Program-made: the position numbers and the translations under genes
Notes under the pieces: model-generated
Seen by the model: the letters and a program-made list of their open reading frames with translations, nothing else
Databases searched by the model: none
Told to the model about the DNA's origin: nothing
Shown here: positions 52,242-62,200 of the stretch, piece by piece
Numbering within the stretch: the stretch's first letter is position 1
Layout of the letters: every line of letters begins with the position of its first letter
NCBI RefSeq assembly: GCF_017254915.1
Contig: NZ_JAFKCT010000001.1
Span: forward strand, 682,001 to 746,000
Direction: 5' to 3'
Source: Algoriphagus oliviformis
Lineage (GTDB): Bacteria; Bacteroidota; Bacteroidia; Cytophagales; Cyclobacteriaceae
DNA length: 64,000 nucleotides

Positions 52242-52256
52242 GATTGATAATCAATC
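52242..52256. promoter_or_regulatory. 15-base palindrome in divergent promoter region
   Basis: GATTGATAATCAATC has perfect 7-bp arms around a central A. It lies in the AT-rich 276-base region between the divergent genes at 52082 (minus) and 52359 (plus), where it could act as an operator for both. No matching regulator is in the window. Confidence 0.4.
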
Positions 52257-52358
52257 AGAATAAGATTTTGTCTTTGCGGGGGTTTTTTGCGGAAAAAATT
52301 ATATTCTGTTGATTTAAGGCACGTTTATTGAAAGCAAGCGAAACCAAAAACACCGCCG

Positions 52359-52946
52359 ATGAAAGAGTATACCCTTTTTGTATTTTTCCTTTTTTCCGGA
52401 CTTTCCCTGGCTTTTGCCCAGGACAGTGCCCAAAATTCCCTCCGCTCCGGCACCATCACCAGCCAGTTTGACTACATCTACCGCGTTTCCAATGGATTTC
52501 AGGAATACGAGGTGGTCAAAAAAGCCCATTTGGAGCAGTTGAAGTCGAATGTGCTGGATTCCGTGAGAACCCTCTCCAAAAAGGTATCCGACCTGAATAC
52601 CCAAATGGCCAGCCTTGACGACTCCGTGGTGACCGTGAAGCAGCGCCTCTCGGCCGAGATGGAGGAAAAGAACCAGGCCATCGCCGACCGGGACAATTTC
52701 AACTTTCTGGGAATGGGAATCCAGAAAACCGTCTACTCCTCGCTCATGTGGACACTGGTGGCGATTCTCTCCGCCGCTTTGGCGTTTTTTGCCGTGCAGT
52801 ACTTCAAGAGCTTTGGCAGGATCAAAAAGGCCGAGCGGGATTTTGTGGAAATGCAGGAGGAGTTTGACCAGCATCGGAAAAACACCCTGGACCGGGAGCG
52901 AAAGCTCAAGCGCGAGCTGATAGATGCCCAGATGGGCAGAAGCTGA
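52359..52946 (+). CDS. Exported coiled-coil protein with one membrane anchor
   Basis: This 195-residue protein has a signal peptide (about 1-20, ending SLAFAQ), then RSGTITSQFDYIYRVSNGFQ, a coiled coil (about 45-115), a membrane helix (about 126-144) and a second charged coiled coil at the C-terminus. Homologues with the same N-terminal pattern are widespread in Bacteroidota and, from memory, are sometimes labelled tRNA methyltransferase; no methyltransferase motif is present here, so that label should not be carried over. The layout suggests a scaffold spanning the inner membrane. It is divergent from the large sensor-like membrane protein. Confidence 0.75.
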   Translation: MKEYTLFVFFLFSGLSLAFAQDSAQNSLRSGTITSQFDYIYRVSNGFQEYEVVKKAHLEQLKSNVLDSVRTLSKKVSDLNTQMASLDDSVVTVKQRLSAEMEEKNQAIADRDNFNFLGMGIQKTVYSSLMWTLVAILSAALAFFAVQYFKSFGRIKKAERDFVEMQEEFDQHRKNTLDRERKLKRELIDAQMGRS

Positions 52947-53143
52947 GCAAAAAACACTACTTGGGCCGGAGATCTTCTTCGGCTTTTTTTCTGAAAGGAA
53001 AGACAATTCCCAATTACTCGCCAGCGGGTGGATTTGCATTATCCATCCTGTGGCTTTCAAAAGACTGAAATCATCCCCCTTTGCCAGCCTTTCAAATTTT
53101 CCCAAGCCTTCCAAGTCTCTTTTGGTAGGCCTATCTTGCGTGC

Positions 53144-54274
53144 GTGGATCAGCCAAAAAAATACGATGTGGTGGTGATCGGCTTGGGAGCCGTGGGAAGT
53201 GCTGCCCTTTTTCAACTGAGCAAAGCACCCGGCATCAGGGCGCTGGGAATAGACCGCTATGATCCCCCGCACGGCATGGGCTCCAGCCATGGGGAGTCCC
53301 GGATCACGCGCCTCGCGGTGGGGGAAGGCGAGGACTACATTGCCTTGGCAAAGCGCTCCCACGAGATCTGGCGGGAAATAGAAGCAGAGTCGGGCCGTAC
53401 CCTGCTGACCAGAACCTCCGGTATCCTGCTGGATTCGGGGGTGCAGGCCTGGGAAAAGCACGGGACGGCCGGTTTTTGGCAGCAGACCGTCTCCTTTGCC
53501 GAGGGTCATGGGATTGGCCATGAGCTGCTTGATCCACGCGATCTTAGAGACCGATATCCTGCGTTCATGCTGGAGCGGTCCGGCAAGGTGTACCTTGAGC
53601 ACGAGGCCGGATACCTACGCCCGGAGCTGTGCATCCAAAGCCAGCTGGAGCTGGCTGCCCAAAACGGAGCGGAGATTCGCCGCAATTGCCCTGTTTTGCA
53701 AGTTCGCAGCGAAGGGGAGTCGATCAATGTCGCCACGGATGGAGGGCGATTTTTGGCGGATCGGGTGCTGCTGAGTGCAGGGGGCTGGATCGGAGACTTT
53801 TTGCCTGCGTCGGAGAAGAAGAACTATAAGATCTGCCGTCAAGTACTGCATTGGCTGGAAATCGGCGAAGGTGCTGGGGAGTGGACTCGATACCCTGTTT
53901 GGATGTGGGGATTCGGACCGAGGCCGGAGGATTTTCTCTACGGCTTTCCCTCTCTGGATGGCAGGACGGTCAAGATGGCCACGGAGTCCTTTGTCGACGC
54001 CGGGCATCCCGACGCCTTAATCCGGGAGGTGACGGAGGCCGAGCAAAAACTTTTTTGGAAGGAAAAGGTGGAAGGAAGGATCGCGGGCTTAAGGCCGGTG
54101 TTCGCACGCTCGGAGGTCTGTTTTTATACCGTGACCTCCGATGCGAGATTTGTGACGAAGGCGATGGAGGGCATGGAGAATGTGCTTTTGGTCTCGGCCT
54201 GTTCGGGGCATGGATTTAAGCATTCGGCGGCATTGGGCGAGCGGATTGCCAAGCAACTGCTCCAGGGGCGATAG
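53144..54274 (+). CDS. FAD-dependent amine oxidase (SolA / monomeric sarcosine oxidase type)
   Basis: This 376-residue protein has the dinucleotide-binding start DVVVIGLGAVGSAALFQL, the family segment PPHGMGSSHGESRITRLAVG with the conserved Gly-Ser-Ser-His-Gly-Glu-x-Arg, and CFYTVTSD, whose cysteine sits where the covalent FAD-linking Cys of monomeric sarcosine oxidase and N-methyltryptophan oxidase lies. The final SACSGHGFKHSAALGERIAK segment is also typical. It should oxidise an N-methylated amino acid, releasing formaldehyde and hydrogen peroxide; the substrate is not predictable. GTG at 53144 is the start. No operon partner is evident. Confidence 0.92.
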   Translation: MDQPKKYDVVVIGLGAVGSAALFQLSKAPGIRALGIDRYDPPHGMGSSHGESRITRLAVGEGEDYIALAKRSHEIWREIEAESGRTLLTRTSGILLDSGVQAWEKHGTAGFWQQTVSFAEGHGIGHELLDPRDLRDRYPAFMLERSGKVYLEHEAGYLRPELCIQSQLELAAQNGAEIRRNCPVLQVRSEGESINVATDGGRFLADRVLLSAGGWIGDFLPASEKKNYKICRQVLHWLEIGEGAGEWTRYPVWMWGFGPRPEDFLYGFPSLDGRTVKMATESFVDAGHPDALIREVTEAEQKLFWKEKVEGRIAGLRPVFARSEVCFYTVTSDARFVTKAMEGMENVLLVSACSGHGFKHSAALGERIAKQLLQGR

Positions 54275-54317
54275 GCGAAGTCTATTCTTTTTCCTGTCAT
54301 TTTTCTTGCTAAACGCC

Positions 54318-54325
54318 TACTTTTG
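54318..54325 (+). promoter_or_regulatory. Candidate -7 promoter box of the ABC exporter gene
   Basis: TACTTTTG exactly matches TAnnTTTG and lies 24 bases before the ATG at 54350. A well-spaced TTG is not seen, so support is limited. Confidence 0.3.
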
Positions 54326-54349
54326 CCGACTGATTACCAAAAAACCATC

Positions 54350-56137
54350 ATGGCCAAGAAAAGAGGCAGCGCCCTGGATCCGGAAGAAAAAAGAAAGTTG
54401 AACAAGCAAAACCTGGGCAAGCTCGGCGGGATTTTCAGGTTTCTGCTTCCGTACAAGTGGGCCTTTTTCTCCGGCTTGGTGTTTTTGCTGTTTTCCTCCC
54501 TGACTTTGCTGACCTTCCCCTACGTGGCCGGCAAGCTGATCGATACGGCACAGGGCACGGGCTGGATCGTAGGCGACGTGAACTCCATCGCCTGGATTTT
54601 GATCGGTATTTTGGCAGTCCAGAGCATCTTTTCCTTCTTCCGGGTCTGGCTCTTTGCGCTGGTGTCAGAGCGGTCGATGCGGGATATCCGCCTCGCCGTG
54701 TATTCCAAGCTGGTGCGTCTGCCCATGTCCTTTTTTGACAAGCGCCGTACGGGAGAGCTCATCAGCCGGATCACCTCGGACGTCAGCCAGCTGCAGGACA
54801 CCTTTTCTACGACCTTGGCGGAGCTCTTCAGGCAGGTGGTGACGCTGGTGGCGGGGATAGGCTTTCTCCTATATAATACACCAAAGCTGACCCTGTTCAT
54901 GCTGGGTACCTTTCCCGTGCTGGTCTTGATCGCGATGGTGTTTGGCAGGTTTATCAGAAATCTCTCGAAGAAAACCCAAGACGAGCTCGCCGCGGCCAAC
55001 GTGATCGTGGAGGAGACCCTCCAGTCCATCAGCACGGTGAAGTCCTTTGTGGGTGAGGCCTATGAGTCCGCCAGATATGGCAAGGGGCTTCATTCGGTGG
55101 TTGGTGTCGCGCTGACGACCGCCAAATACCGGGGTGCCTTCATCTCCTTTATCATTTTTGCGCTTTTTGGCGGGATCGTCGCAGTGATGTGGTACGGGGC
55201 CAGTCTGGTCGCGGAGGGTAGCATGAGCGTAGGCGAACTGGTGTCCTTCGTGTTGTACACGACTTTCATCGGGGGCTCGATCGCCGGGCTGGGCGACATC
55301 TACTCCCAAGTACAAAAGGCCATAGGCAGCTCGGAGCGGGTGTTGGAGATTTTGGACGAGGAGGCGGAATCTGCCTCTGGCACACAGGCTGACAAGTTTT
55401 TGGGCAAGATCGAATTTGACCAAGTCGGGTTTAGCTATCCCACCCGTCCTGAGGTGGAAGTGCTAAAGCAGGTTTCTTTCCAGATACAGCCTGGGGAAAA
55501 AGTCGCCCTGGCGGGGCACTCCGGTGCGGGCAAGTCCACCGTCATCCAGCTTTTGCTCCGGTTTTACGAAACCCAAAAGGGAAACATCCTGGTGGATGGA
55601 CGTGACGTGAAGGACTGGGATCTTCGTGCTTTGCGGAGCAAGGTGGGCATCGTGCCCCAAGAAGTTTTGCTTTTCGGCGGCTCTATCCGTGAAAACATCG
55701 CCTACGCCAAGCCTGATGCCACTGAGGAAGAAATCATTTTGGCAGCTAAGAAGGCCAACGCCTGGCAGTTTATTTCCCAGTTTCCGGAGGGCTTGGATAC
55801 CCTTGTCGGCGAGCGGGGTGTGAAGCTCTCCGGAGGGCAGCGCCAGCGAGTCGCCATCGCCCGGGCAATCCTCAAGGATCCTGCGATCTTGATCCTCGAC
55901 GAGGCTACGTCCTCTCTCGATGCAGAATCGGAGTCTCTGGTGCAGCAGGCTCTGGACGAGCTGATGAAGGGGCGAACCACGCTCATCATCGCGCATCGAC
56001 TGGCCACGATCCGCAAGGTGGACCGCATCTATGCGCTGAGCGATGGCAGGATCGTGGAGCAGGGCAGCCACAAAGAACTCGTGGAAAACGAGGGAGGATT
56101 CTACGCCAACCTGGTAAGGTTACAGTTTGCGGACTAG
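54350..56137 (+). CDS. ABC exporter, fused membrane and ATPase domains (MsbA-like)
   Basis: From the ATG at 54350 the product has 595 residues. It has a type IV ABC exporter membrane domain with six helices (about 25-310) and a nucleotide-binding domain (about 345-590) with Walker A GHSGAGKST, Q-loop GIVPQEVLLFGGSIRENIAY, signature LSGGQRQR, Walker B ILILDEATSSLD and switch His in IIAHRLAT. All motifs are intact. Half-transporters of this type work as dimers and export lipids, drugs or peptides; its closest general type is MsbA or a lipid/multidrug exporter. It ends 4 bases into the convergent methyltransferase gene. Confidence 0.95.
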   Translation: MAKKRGSALDPEEKRKLNKQNLGKLGGIFRFLLPYKWAFFSGLVFLLFSSLTLLTFPYVAGKLIDTAQGTGWIVGDVNSIAWILIGILAVQSIFSFFRVWLFALVSERSMRDIRLAVYSKLVRLPMSFFDKRRTGELISRITSDVSQLQDTFSTTLAELFRQVVTLVAGIGFLLYNTPKLTLFMLGTFPVLVLIAMVFGRFIRNLSKKTQDELAAANVIVEETLQSISTVKSFVGEAYESARYGKGLHSVVGVALTTAKYRGAFISFIIFALFGGIVAVMWYGASLVAEGSMSVGELVSFVLYTTFIGGSIAGLGDIYSQVQKAIGSSERVLEILDEEAESASGTQADKFLGKIEFDQVGFSYPTRPEVEVLKQVSFQIQPGEKVALAGHSGAGKSTVIQLLLRFYETQKGNILVDGRDVKDWDLRALRSKVGIVPQEVLLFGGSIRENIAYAKPDATEEEIILAAKKANAWQFISQFPEGLDTLVGERGVKLSGGQRQRVAIARAILKDPAILILDEATSSLDAESESLVQQALDELMKGRTTLIIAHRLATIRKVDRIYALSDGRIVEQGSHKELVENEGGFYANLVRLQFAD

Positions 56138-56805
56138 CGCAGGTTGTGGGCGGTGAGGGACTTGACCATCCCCAGTGTCTTTTCCTTTAGGATTTTCGCG
56201 CCCGGAAACAGCCTTTTCATTTCTTTTTCGTTGAGCAGGCGGATTTCGTCCAGGTATTGCTGGGCGTCGGACTTTTTCCACTTGGTCATCCGACTGAGGC
56301 GGGTCTTGGTAAGCAGGAAAAACAGCAGGCCTTTGGGCATGTATTGCGCGAAAGGGATGGCATAGTGGGCTTCCACCGGGAAGTACTTGTTGGGCGTTTG
56401 GATAAAAAAGCGCTTGCCCACCCGCTGGATCTCATCGGCCATTTTTACCTGATTGTCATAGGTGTACACGTGCTCGATGACTGAGTTGGAAAAGACCAGG
56501 TCAAATTTTTTGTCGGCAAATTCCGGCATGGAGGTAGCGTCGCCGACCACGGCTTGGATGTGGGGATGGGTGGTTTTTTCGCGGTGGAGGTTGAGCAGGG
56601 TGATGGTGACGCCCGGGATATTGGGTACTTGGCTGCATTTCCAGAAGTAGTCCGTTCCGCCTACATCGAGAATTTCAATGGTCTTTTCTGGATTGAAATT
56701 TCTGAAAAAAAGTTTTTCAAATCTTTTAAGTCGTCTTGCTCTGAATTTGGCACCGATTGACTTGGGATTGTCCGACGGTGCAAAGAGATCGTTTAGAATA
56801 CTCAT
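56134..56805 (-). CDS. SAM-dependent methyltransferase
   Basis: From the ATG at 56805 the product has 223 residues (MSILNDLFAPSDNPKSIGAK). It carries the class I methyltransferase core: TIEILDVGGTDYFWK is motif I, VTITLLNLHRE is motif II, then AVVGDATSMPEFADKKFDLV and FSNSVIEHVYTYDNQVKMAD, with the acidic residues and the Asn-Ser-Val-Ile-Glu-His pattern typical of UbiE/methyltransferase-11 type enzymes. The C-terminal part has FFIQTPNKYFPVEAHYAIPF, often seen in enzymes acting on lipid or sugar carriers. The substrate is unknown. Confidence 0.88.
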   Translation of the reverse strand: MSILNDLFAPSDNPKSIGAKFRARRLKRFEKLFFRNFNPEKTIEILDVGGTDYFWKCSQVPNIPGVTITLLNLHREKTTHPHIQAVVGDATSMPEFADKKFDLVFSNSVIEHVYTYDNQVKMADEIQRVGKRFFIQTPNKYFPVEAHYAIPFAQYMPKGLLFFLLTKTRLSRMTKWKKSDAQQYLDEIRLLNEKEMKRLFPGAKILKEKTLGMVKSLTAHNLR

Positions 56806-57118
56806 TAGAAGCCTTGAGGCAGTTGGGGGTACAAATAAATCCAAAAGTAATCAGCCCACAGGATTTCTTTCTTGTTTTTAAGCCGCAAAACTTTAAGCGA
56901 AGCCCAAAGTTGCCCGATTTAGTTGAGCAAAGGGAGCATTTAGGCAGAAATTTTCTGGAGACTTGGAAGTTGGCCGCCGGTTTTTCCCGGTTTTTTGGAT
57001 TTGGCGAGTCGTATCTCCTGCTGGCAGTTTGAAAATCGGAGGCCATGGCCGACACGAAGTAAAAAGCCCTCTCCTGTATGGGAAGGGCCTTTTGGGGATT
57101 TGCTGGGCTGGAGAGGGA
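56806..57118. other. Intergenic region between methyltransferase and stress-protein genes
   Basis: This 313-base gap has no convincing gene; an open frame on the plus strand crosses it from 56757 but overlaps the methyltransferase start and has no family signal. The region holds upstream sequence of the methyltransferase gene and, at 57062-57093, a terminator for the universal stress protein gene. Confidence 0.5.
57060..57094 (-). terminator. Terminator of the universal stress protein gene
   Basis: Arms 57062-57074 and 57080-57093 form a stem with one bulged C, one mismatch and a 5-base loop; on the minus strand the hairpin is followed by TTTTT. It lies about 25 bases beyond the stop codon at 57119. 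Confidence 0.6.
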
Positions 57119-58033
57119 TCAGATTCTGAACAGCGCGTCGAAGAAACCCATCGTTTCGCCTTTCTTTTTGAAGATCAGCATAGGAAGGAATTTGTTGACA
57201 TGGATGAGTTTTTCGGCGGTGCTGCCGAGCAAGATGGCGGCGGATCGCGTGCGTCCCCTGGAGCCGAGGAGGATCATGTCGGCGTCGATCTGCTGCGCAA
57301 ATTCCAGGATCAGAGCGCCGGGATTCTTGCCGTCGCTGAGCACCAGTTCACACTCCAGCTCGCTGTGGTTGTGTTTGCTGACGAATTTTTTGAAGTCCGC
57401 TTGTGCGTTTTCCTTCATGATCTCCGAAAACTCCTCAAAGGACTTTCCGGTCTTGGAGTAGCCGTGGGGCACTTCGTACAGGTGCAGGGGAACGAGCTCC
57501 GCATCCAGCTTTTCGGCGATTCGCTCACCAAACTCATAGATCATATGGTTGTGCGAGGAGAAGTCGGTCGGGATGAGGATCTTCTTTGGAAACTTGATCG
57601 GCCGTCTTTCCTGAATCAGCAGCACGGAGCAGGGGGCTTTTTTGGCCACGCCATCTGCCAAGACGCCATTGCCGGGGAGGGTGTCCTTGCGGCCCATGAT
57701 CACCAAGTCCACATCCTTGAGCTTAGCCCAGCGCAGGAAGGTGTCCAGGGGATGGCTGCCCTCCTCCACGAAAACTTCTGTCTCGATCTCCTCGGGAAAA
57801 TTGTATTCTTTCAGCTTGTCACTGATGAGTTTTTCGACGGACTCGTCGGTAGGAGCCACCAAGTTGGGGTATTTGTCGAGGATTTCTCCAGGAATCTCCA
57901 GGTTTTTGGAGACATGGAGAAAATAGCATTTTTCTATTCCTAAAAACTTGATAAAAACTGCCGTCTTCTTGATCAGGTTGTCGTCCATCTCGGTGAGGTC
58001 CAGACCAATCATGGCTTTGGAAAAGAATTTCAT
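57119..58033 (-). CDS. Tandem-domain universal stress protein
   Basis: This 304-residue protein consists of two UspA domains. The first covers about residues 1-150, with VDLVIMGRKDTLPGNGVLAD in place of a clean nucleotide-binding loop. The second covers about 155-285, with LIPTDFSSHNHMIYEFGERI at its start and ILLGSRGRTRSAAILLGSTA, a full Gly-x-x-Gly-(x9)-Gly-Ser/Thr ATP-binding motif. The second domain is therefore the likely ATP-binding unit and the first looks degenerate. Tandem Usp proteins respond to starvation or redox stress and work in the cytoplasm. The C-terminus ends ETMGFFDALFRI. It is divergent from the 2H phosphoesterase gene. Confidence 0.92.
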   Translation of the reverse strand: MKFFSKAMIGLDLTEMDDNLIKKTAVFIKFLGIEKCYFLHVSKNLEIPGEILDKYPNLVAPTDESVEKLISDKLKEYNFPEEIETEVFVEEGSHPLDTFLRWAKLKDVDLVIMGRKDTLPGNGVLADGVAKKAPCSVLLIQERRPIKFPKKILIPTDFSSHNHMIYEFGERIAEKLDAELVPLHLYEVPHGYSKTGKSFEEFSEIMKENAQADFKKFVSKHNHSELECELVLSDGKNPGALILEFAQQIDADMILLGSRGRTRSAAILLGSTAEKLIHVNKFLPMLIFKKKGETMGFFDALFRI

Positions 58034-58241
58034 AGTTTGGGGGTTTATTCAGCCTTAAGTTAAAAGATAGATTGAGTAAATCGAACAGAATTTTTAGAAT
58101 GGGGAAAAGAGAGTCTTTTGGGGGTAGATTTGCGGGGATAAAATCGGGCCGGTGGAGCCAACGTGTGACCGTTTTCAAGCCCAAGAGACTCCACCTGTCC
58201 AAGGTTAGGCAAGTGTGGCTTTCCAAACTAGCAATCAGCTC

Positions 58242-58790
58242 ATGAAAGTACTGCAGAAATATTTCCTGGCCCTCGTCCCTCCTCCCGAGATCCTCGACCG
58301 AGTCCAGGGGATCAAGCTGCAGCTGCGCGAGGAGTTTGGCATCAAGTACGCGCTGAAGTCACCTGCTCACATCACGCTGAAAATGCCCTTCAGCTACAAC
58401 CAGGCCAAGGAAACGCTGCTGCTGGAGCGGCTGGCGGAGCAGATGCAGGAGCAGCGGCCTTTTGATCTCAAGCTCACCGGAGTGGACACGTTTGGCAAGC
58501 GGGTGATCTTCCTCTCGGTGGGGCGCTCGGAGCCCCTGCTGCTTTTGCAGGAGCGGCTCAAGGTGTTTTGCAAGCGGGAGCTCCACCTGGTCGACGAGCT
58601 GAGCGACCGCAACTTCCATCCCCACATGACGGTCGCTTTCAAGGACCTCAAGGAAGGCCATTTTTACGAAGTCTTGGATAGGGTGAAGGAGCTGGCGGCC
58701 GATACAGAATATTCTACTGGAGAACTCACCCTGCTCAAGCGAATTGACGGGGCCTGGTTTCCGCATCGACGGGTGCCGTTTGGAGGCTGA
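58242..58790 (+). CDS. 2H phosphoesterase superfamily protein (2'-5' RNA ligase-like)
   Basis: From the ATG at 58242 the product has 182 residues and both H-x-T/S-x motifs of the 2H superfamily: AHITLKMPF (first) and HPHMTVAF (second), separated by about 85 residues. The domain around FLALVPPPEILDRVQGIKLQ matches the LigT / 2'-5' RNA ligase or cyclic phosphodiesterase fold. Such enzymes act on 2',3'-cyclic or 2'-5' phosphates in RNA or nucleotides; the natural substrate in bacteria is mostly unknown. An in-frame ATG at 58215 is less likely. Confidence 0.88.
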   Translation: MKVLQKYFLALVPPPEILDRVQGIKLQLREEFGIKYALKSPAHITLKMPFSYNQAKETLLLERLAEQMQEQRPFDLKLTGVDTFGKRVIFLSVGRSEPLLLLQERLKVFCKRELHLVDELSDRNFHPHMTVAFKDLKEGHFYEVLDRVKELAADTEYSTGELTLLKRIDGAWFPHRRVPFGG

Positions 58791-59286
58791 TTTTTAGGAA
58801 TATCCTATTTTTTACCGCCGATCACACTAGAAAAATGAAGATTTTTCAAAAAAAATCAAGTTTCAGGAAATTTGGGGAAATTCACGTTCCTGTCATAAAC
58901 ATTTCGATATTCGCGACCTTCACTTTTACCTATTCAGAAGAATAAACTGTTTGGAGCGATAAAACAGGATATTATCCAAATATTATTTTAACATTAATTT
59001 GAAAGGTTCTGAGCATAAAAATTGGACTTTTTGAATAGTCAGAATTTAAATAATACTATGGATTTAAAGGAGAAATTTTATTCTTCCCTTTTCTTCCAAA
59101 GGCATTGTTTTGAGGCTTGGTCTGGTTTGACTGCTTTTTTAAATTATTAATATTTGTTAAAACAGTGTATTTGCAAAATAAAATGTCGGGATACGGGGAA
59201 TGGTAGTGTTTTTTTGAATTTGTTTACAAGCATTAGAAGATGTCATATTAGCGCCCTGAATGTAAAAAACACCAAATCAAACACCT
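58791..59286. other. AT-rich region upstream of the SusC/SusD pair
   Basis: This 496-base stretch has much higher A+T than its surroundings and no gene I can support. It should contain the promoter and regulatory sites of the susC/susD operon, but I find no exact TAnnTTTG element; near matches are TGTATTTG (59165-59172) and TAATATTTG-like sequence just before it. No anti-sigma or hybrid two-component regulator is next to it within the window. Confidence 0.6.
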
Positions 59287-62200
59287 ATGAAGAAAGTTTT
59301 ATTAGGCTTTGCATTGAGTTTTCTGACCATCGTGTCAGTACTCGCGCAGTCCAAAACGATCACTGGGCGGGTTACTTCGGCTGAAGAGCCAGAAGGCGTA
59401 CCAGGAGCCAGTGTGGTGGTAAAAGGCACCACCCAAGGTACGATCACCGATCTGGACGGATCCTACTCGATCTCCGTTCCGGACAATGCTGCAACACTCG
59501 TGTTCAGCTTCGTTGGCTACCTGACCAAAGAAATGCCTATCGGATCCAGCTCCGTGATCAACGTGGTGATGGATACCGACGTGAAGGTCCTCAATGAGGT
59601 AGTAGTAACTGGCTACGGTACCCAGGAGAGAAGAGAGATCACCGGCTCGGTGACTTCCATCAACTCTGCCGATATCGAAAACCTGGTGGCTCCTTCCTTT
59701 GAGTCCCAGCTTGCTGGCCGTGCTCCTGGTGTACAGGTGACCACTCCTAGTGGGGTATTGGGTTCTAGACCTATCATCCGTATCCGCGGTGTGAACTCCA
59801 TCAGCTCCAGTGCCAGCCCACTGATCATCATCGACGGGGTGCCTGTAGTGGACGACGACAGATCTGCCGTCAACGCTTCCAACCCGCTTGCCAACATCAA
59901 CCCTGCTGACATCCAGTCTTACGAAGTATTGAAGGACGGTTCTGCTACGGCGATCTACGGTTCCAGAGCTGCCAACGGTGTGATCCTGATCACCACCAAG
60001 AGAGGCTCCACCGGCAAGGCTAAAGTGAACTACAGCATGGCTATGGGTGTCAACGAGGAAGTGGACAGATTCGACCTGTTGACTGGTGACGAGTTTGTGA
60101 CCATCGCAAACGAGAAAGTAACCAACACCAACCCAAATGCTACCGGTAACGCCAGACCAGGCGAAAACAACGACTGGCAGGACATCGTGTTCAGAAACGG
60201 TTTTACCCAGCAGCACAACCTGTCCATCTCTGGTGGATCTGAGGCTACCAAGTACTTCTTCTCCCTGGGCTTCACCGACCAGGAGTCCCCTATCGTGGCC
60301 AACGACCTGAAGCGTTACTCTTTCAGAGCAAACGTAGACCACAGCATCTCCAAGGCCGTGAGAATCGGAAACTCCCTTTCCTACTCCATGACTGAGATCA
60401 ACGGTCTAAACAACGGAGCAAACTCCCTGTCCGGTGCGATCTACAACGCTACCCGTGCGCTTCCAAACGTGGCGATCTACGATCCGGCCAACACTGCATT
60501 TGACGGATACAACGTACAGCCTGACGGCTCTACTACTGGATGGGGCAACAACCTTGCCGGTCCTGACAACAACATCCCGAACATCGGCTTTGTACTGGAC
60601 AACAACATCTACAGAAGCCGTGCACACAGACTGTTGGGCTCTGCCTATGCAGAAGTGGACATCATCACCGGCTTGACTGCAAGAACCCAAATCGGTATCG
60701 ACTTGACCTTGGCTGACGACTTCCAGTCTTTGGACCCAAGACACGGTGACGGCCGTAGCTCTAACGGTTCCGTGTACATGGCTTACAACCCAGCGTACCG
60801 TTGGAACTGGCAGAACACCCTGAACTACCAGACCGTGATCGCTGATGACCATAACATCAACGTAACCGGTGGTCTGGAGTATCAGATGACCAACTATTAC
60901 AACTTCAACGCTCAGGGTACCGACATCTCTGACAACTTCTACAGATTGCAGAACCTGATCTCTGGTTCTTACAACAACCAGTTCTCTGGTGGTGGATACT
61001 CCGAGCGTGGCTTTGACTCTTACTTCGGTAGATTCAACTACAGCTTCAAAGGCAGATACTTGGCTTCCTTCACCGTAAGAAATGACGGTATCTCTGACCT
61101 GATCGGTGACAACAAGCGCGGTACCTTCTTCGGTGGATCTGTGGGATGGAGAGTTTCTGACGAGGCCTTCTTCAACTCTGAGCTGATCTCCGACCTGAAA
61201 TTCAGAGCATCTTATGCTGAAGTAGGTAACACCGGAATCGGTGCATTTGCCGCATTCGGTGGCTATTCCCCAGTATTGGGTGGTGCCGGTGCAGGTATCG
61301 GCTACTCTCAGGTAGCAAACGGTGGCCTCCAGTGGGAAACTTCCAAGAAGTTTAACATTGGTTTGGACATGACTATCGGCAAAGTGACTTTCTCTGCTGA
61401 CTACTTCAACAACGACGTGGATGGTTTGATCCTTGACGCTCCTACTGCTCCATCTTTGGGTGTACCGGGCAACAGCATCAGCCAAAACGTAGGTGCGATG
61501 GTAAACTCCGGTCTGGAACTGAGAGCTTTTGCAAACGTGATCAACAGAGGCAAATTCTCCTGGAACACCGACTTCAACATCACGTTCATCGAAAACGAAG
61601 TGACTGAACTGGTTCAGACCTTGACCGGTACCTACAACAGAACTGCGGTTGGCGGTCCTATCGCCCAGTTGTATGGATTCACTTGGGCTGGTGTCAACCC
61701 AGCTAACGGTAACCCGATGTACTACAGCGGCGAAAACATCGTGCAGTACGACCTGCGTCCTAGTGGCCAAGGCGGTCTGAGATTCAAAGCTTACGATGCC
61801 AACAATCCTGCAGACGTGTCTGTCAACGGTGCAGCTCCTACTCAGAGCTTCCTTGGCAACACCCTTCCAAAGTGGCAAGGTGGATGGAGCAACAGCTTCA
61901 AATTTGGCAACTGGGATGCTGAGATCTTCACCAGATTCTCCGGTGGCAACTACATCATGAACGAATCTGTAAGAGGCCTGATGGGTCTTGGATTCTCCAA
62001 CAACCACGCTTCTATCCTGAACAGATGGACTGAAAGCGGTCAAGTGACCGACGTGCCTAAGCTGTACTCCGGACAGGATCAAAACACTTGGCAAAACTCT
62101 GCTTCCAACAGCAGATTCGTTGAGAAAGGCGACTTCGTAAGAATCCAGAATATCGTAGTGGGTTATACCGTTCCTGCTGCTGCTTTGACTTCAGCGTTCA

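Noticed and set aside
52359..52946. tRNA (guanine-N1)-methyltransferase
   Set aside because: Similar proteins carry this label, but the sequence is a signal peptide, coiled coils and one membrane helix with no SAM-binding or knot motif.
58791..59286. Promoter of susC with exact TAnnTTTG
   Set aside because: No exact match with a proper -33 element was found in this AT-rich stretch, so none is annotated.
60406..62094. Open frame of over 500 codons opposite susC
   Set aside because: It arises from the biased codon use of susC on the other strand; the composition (Val, Ser and His rich) is unlike a real protein.
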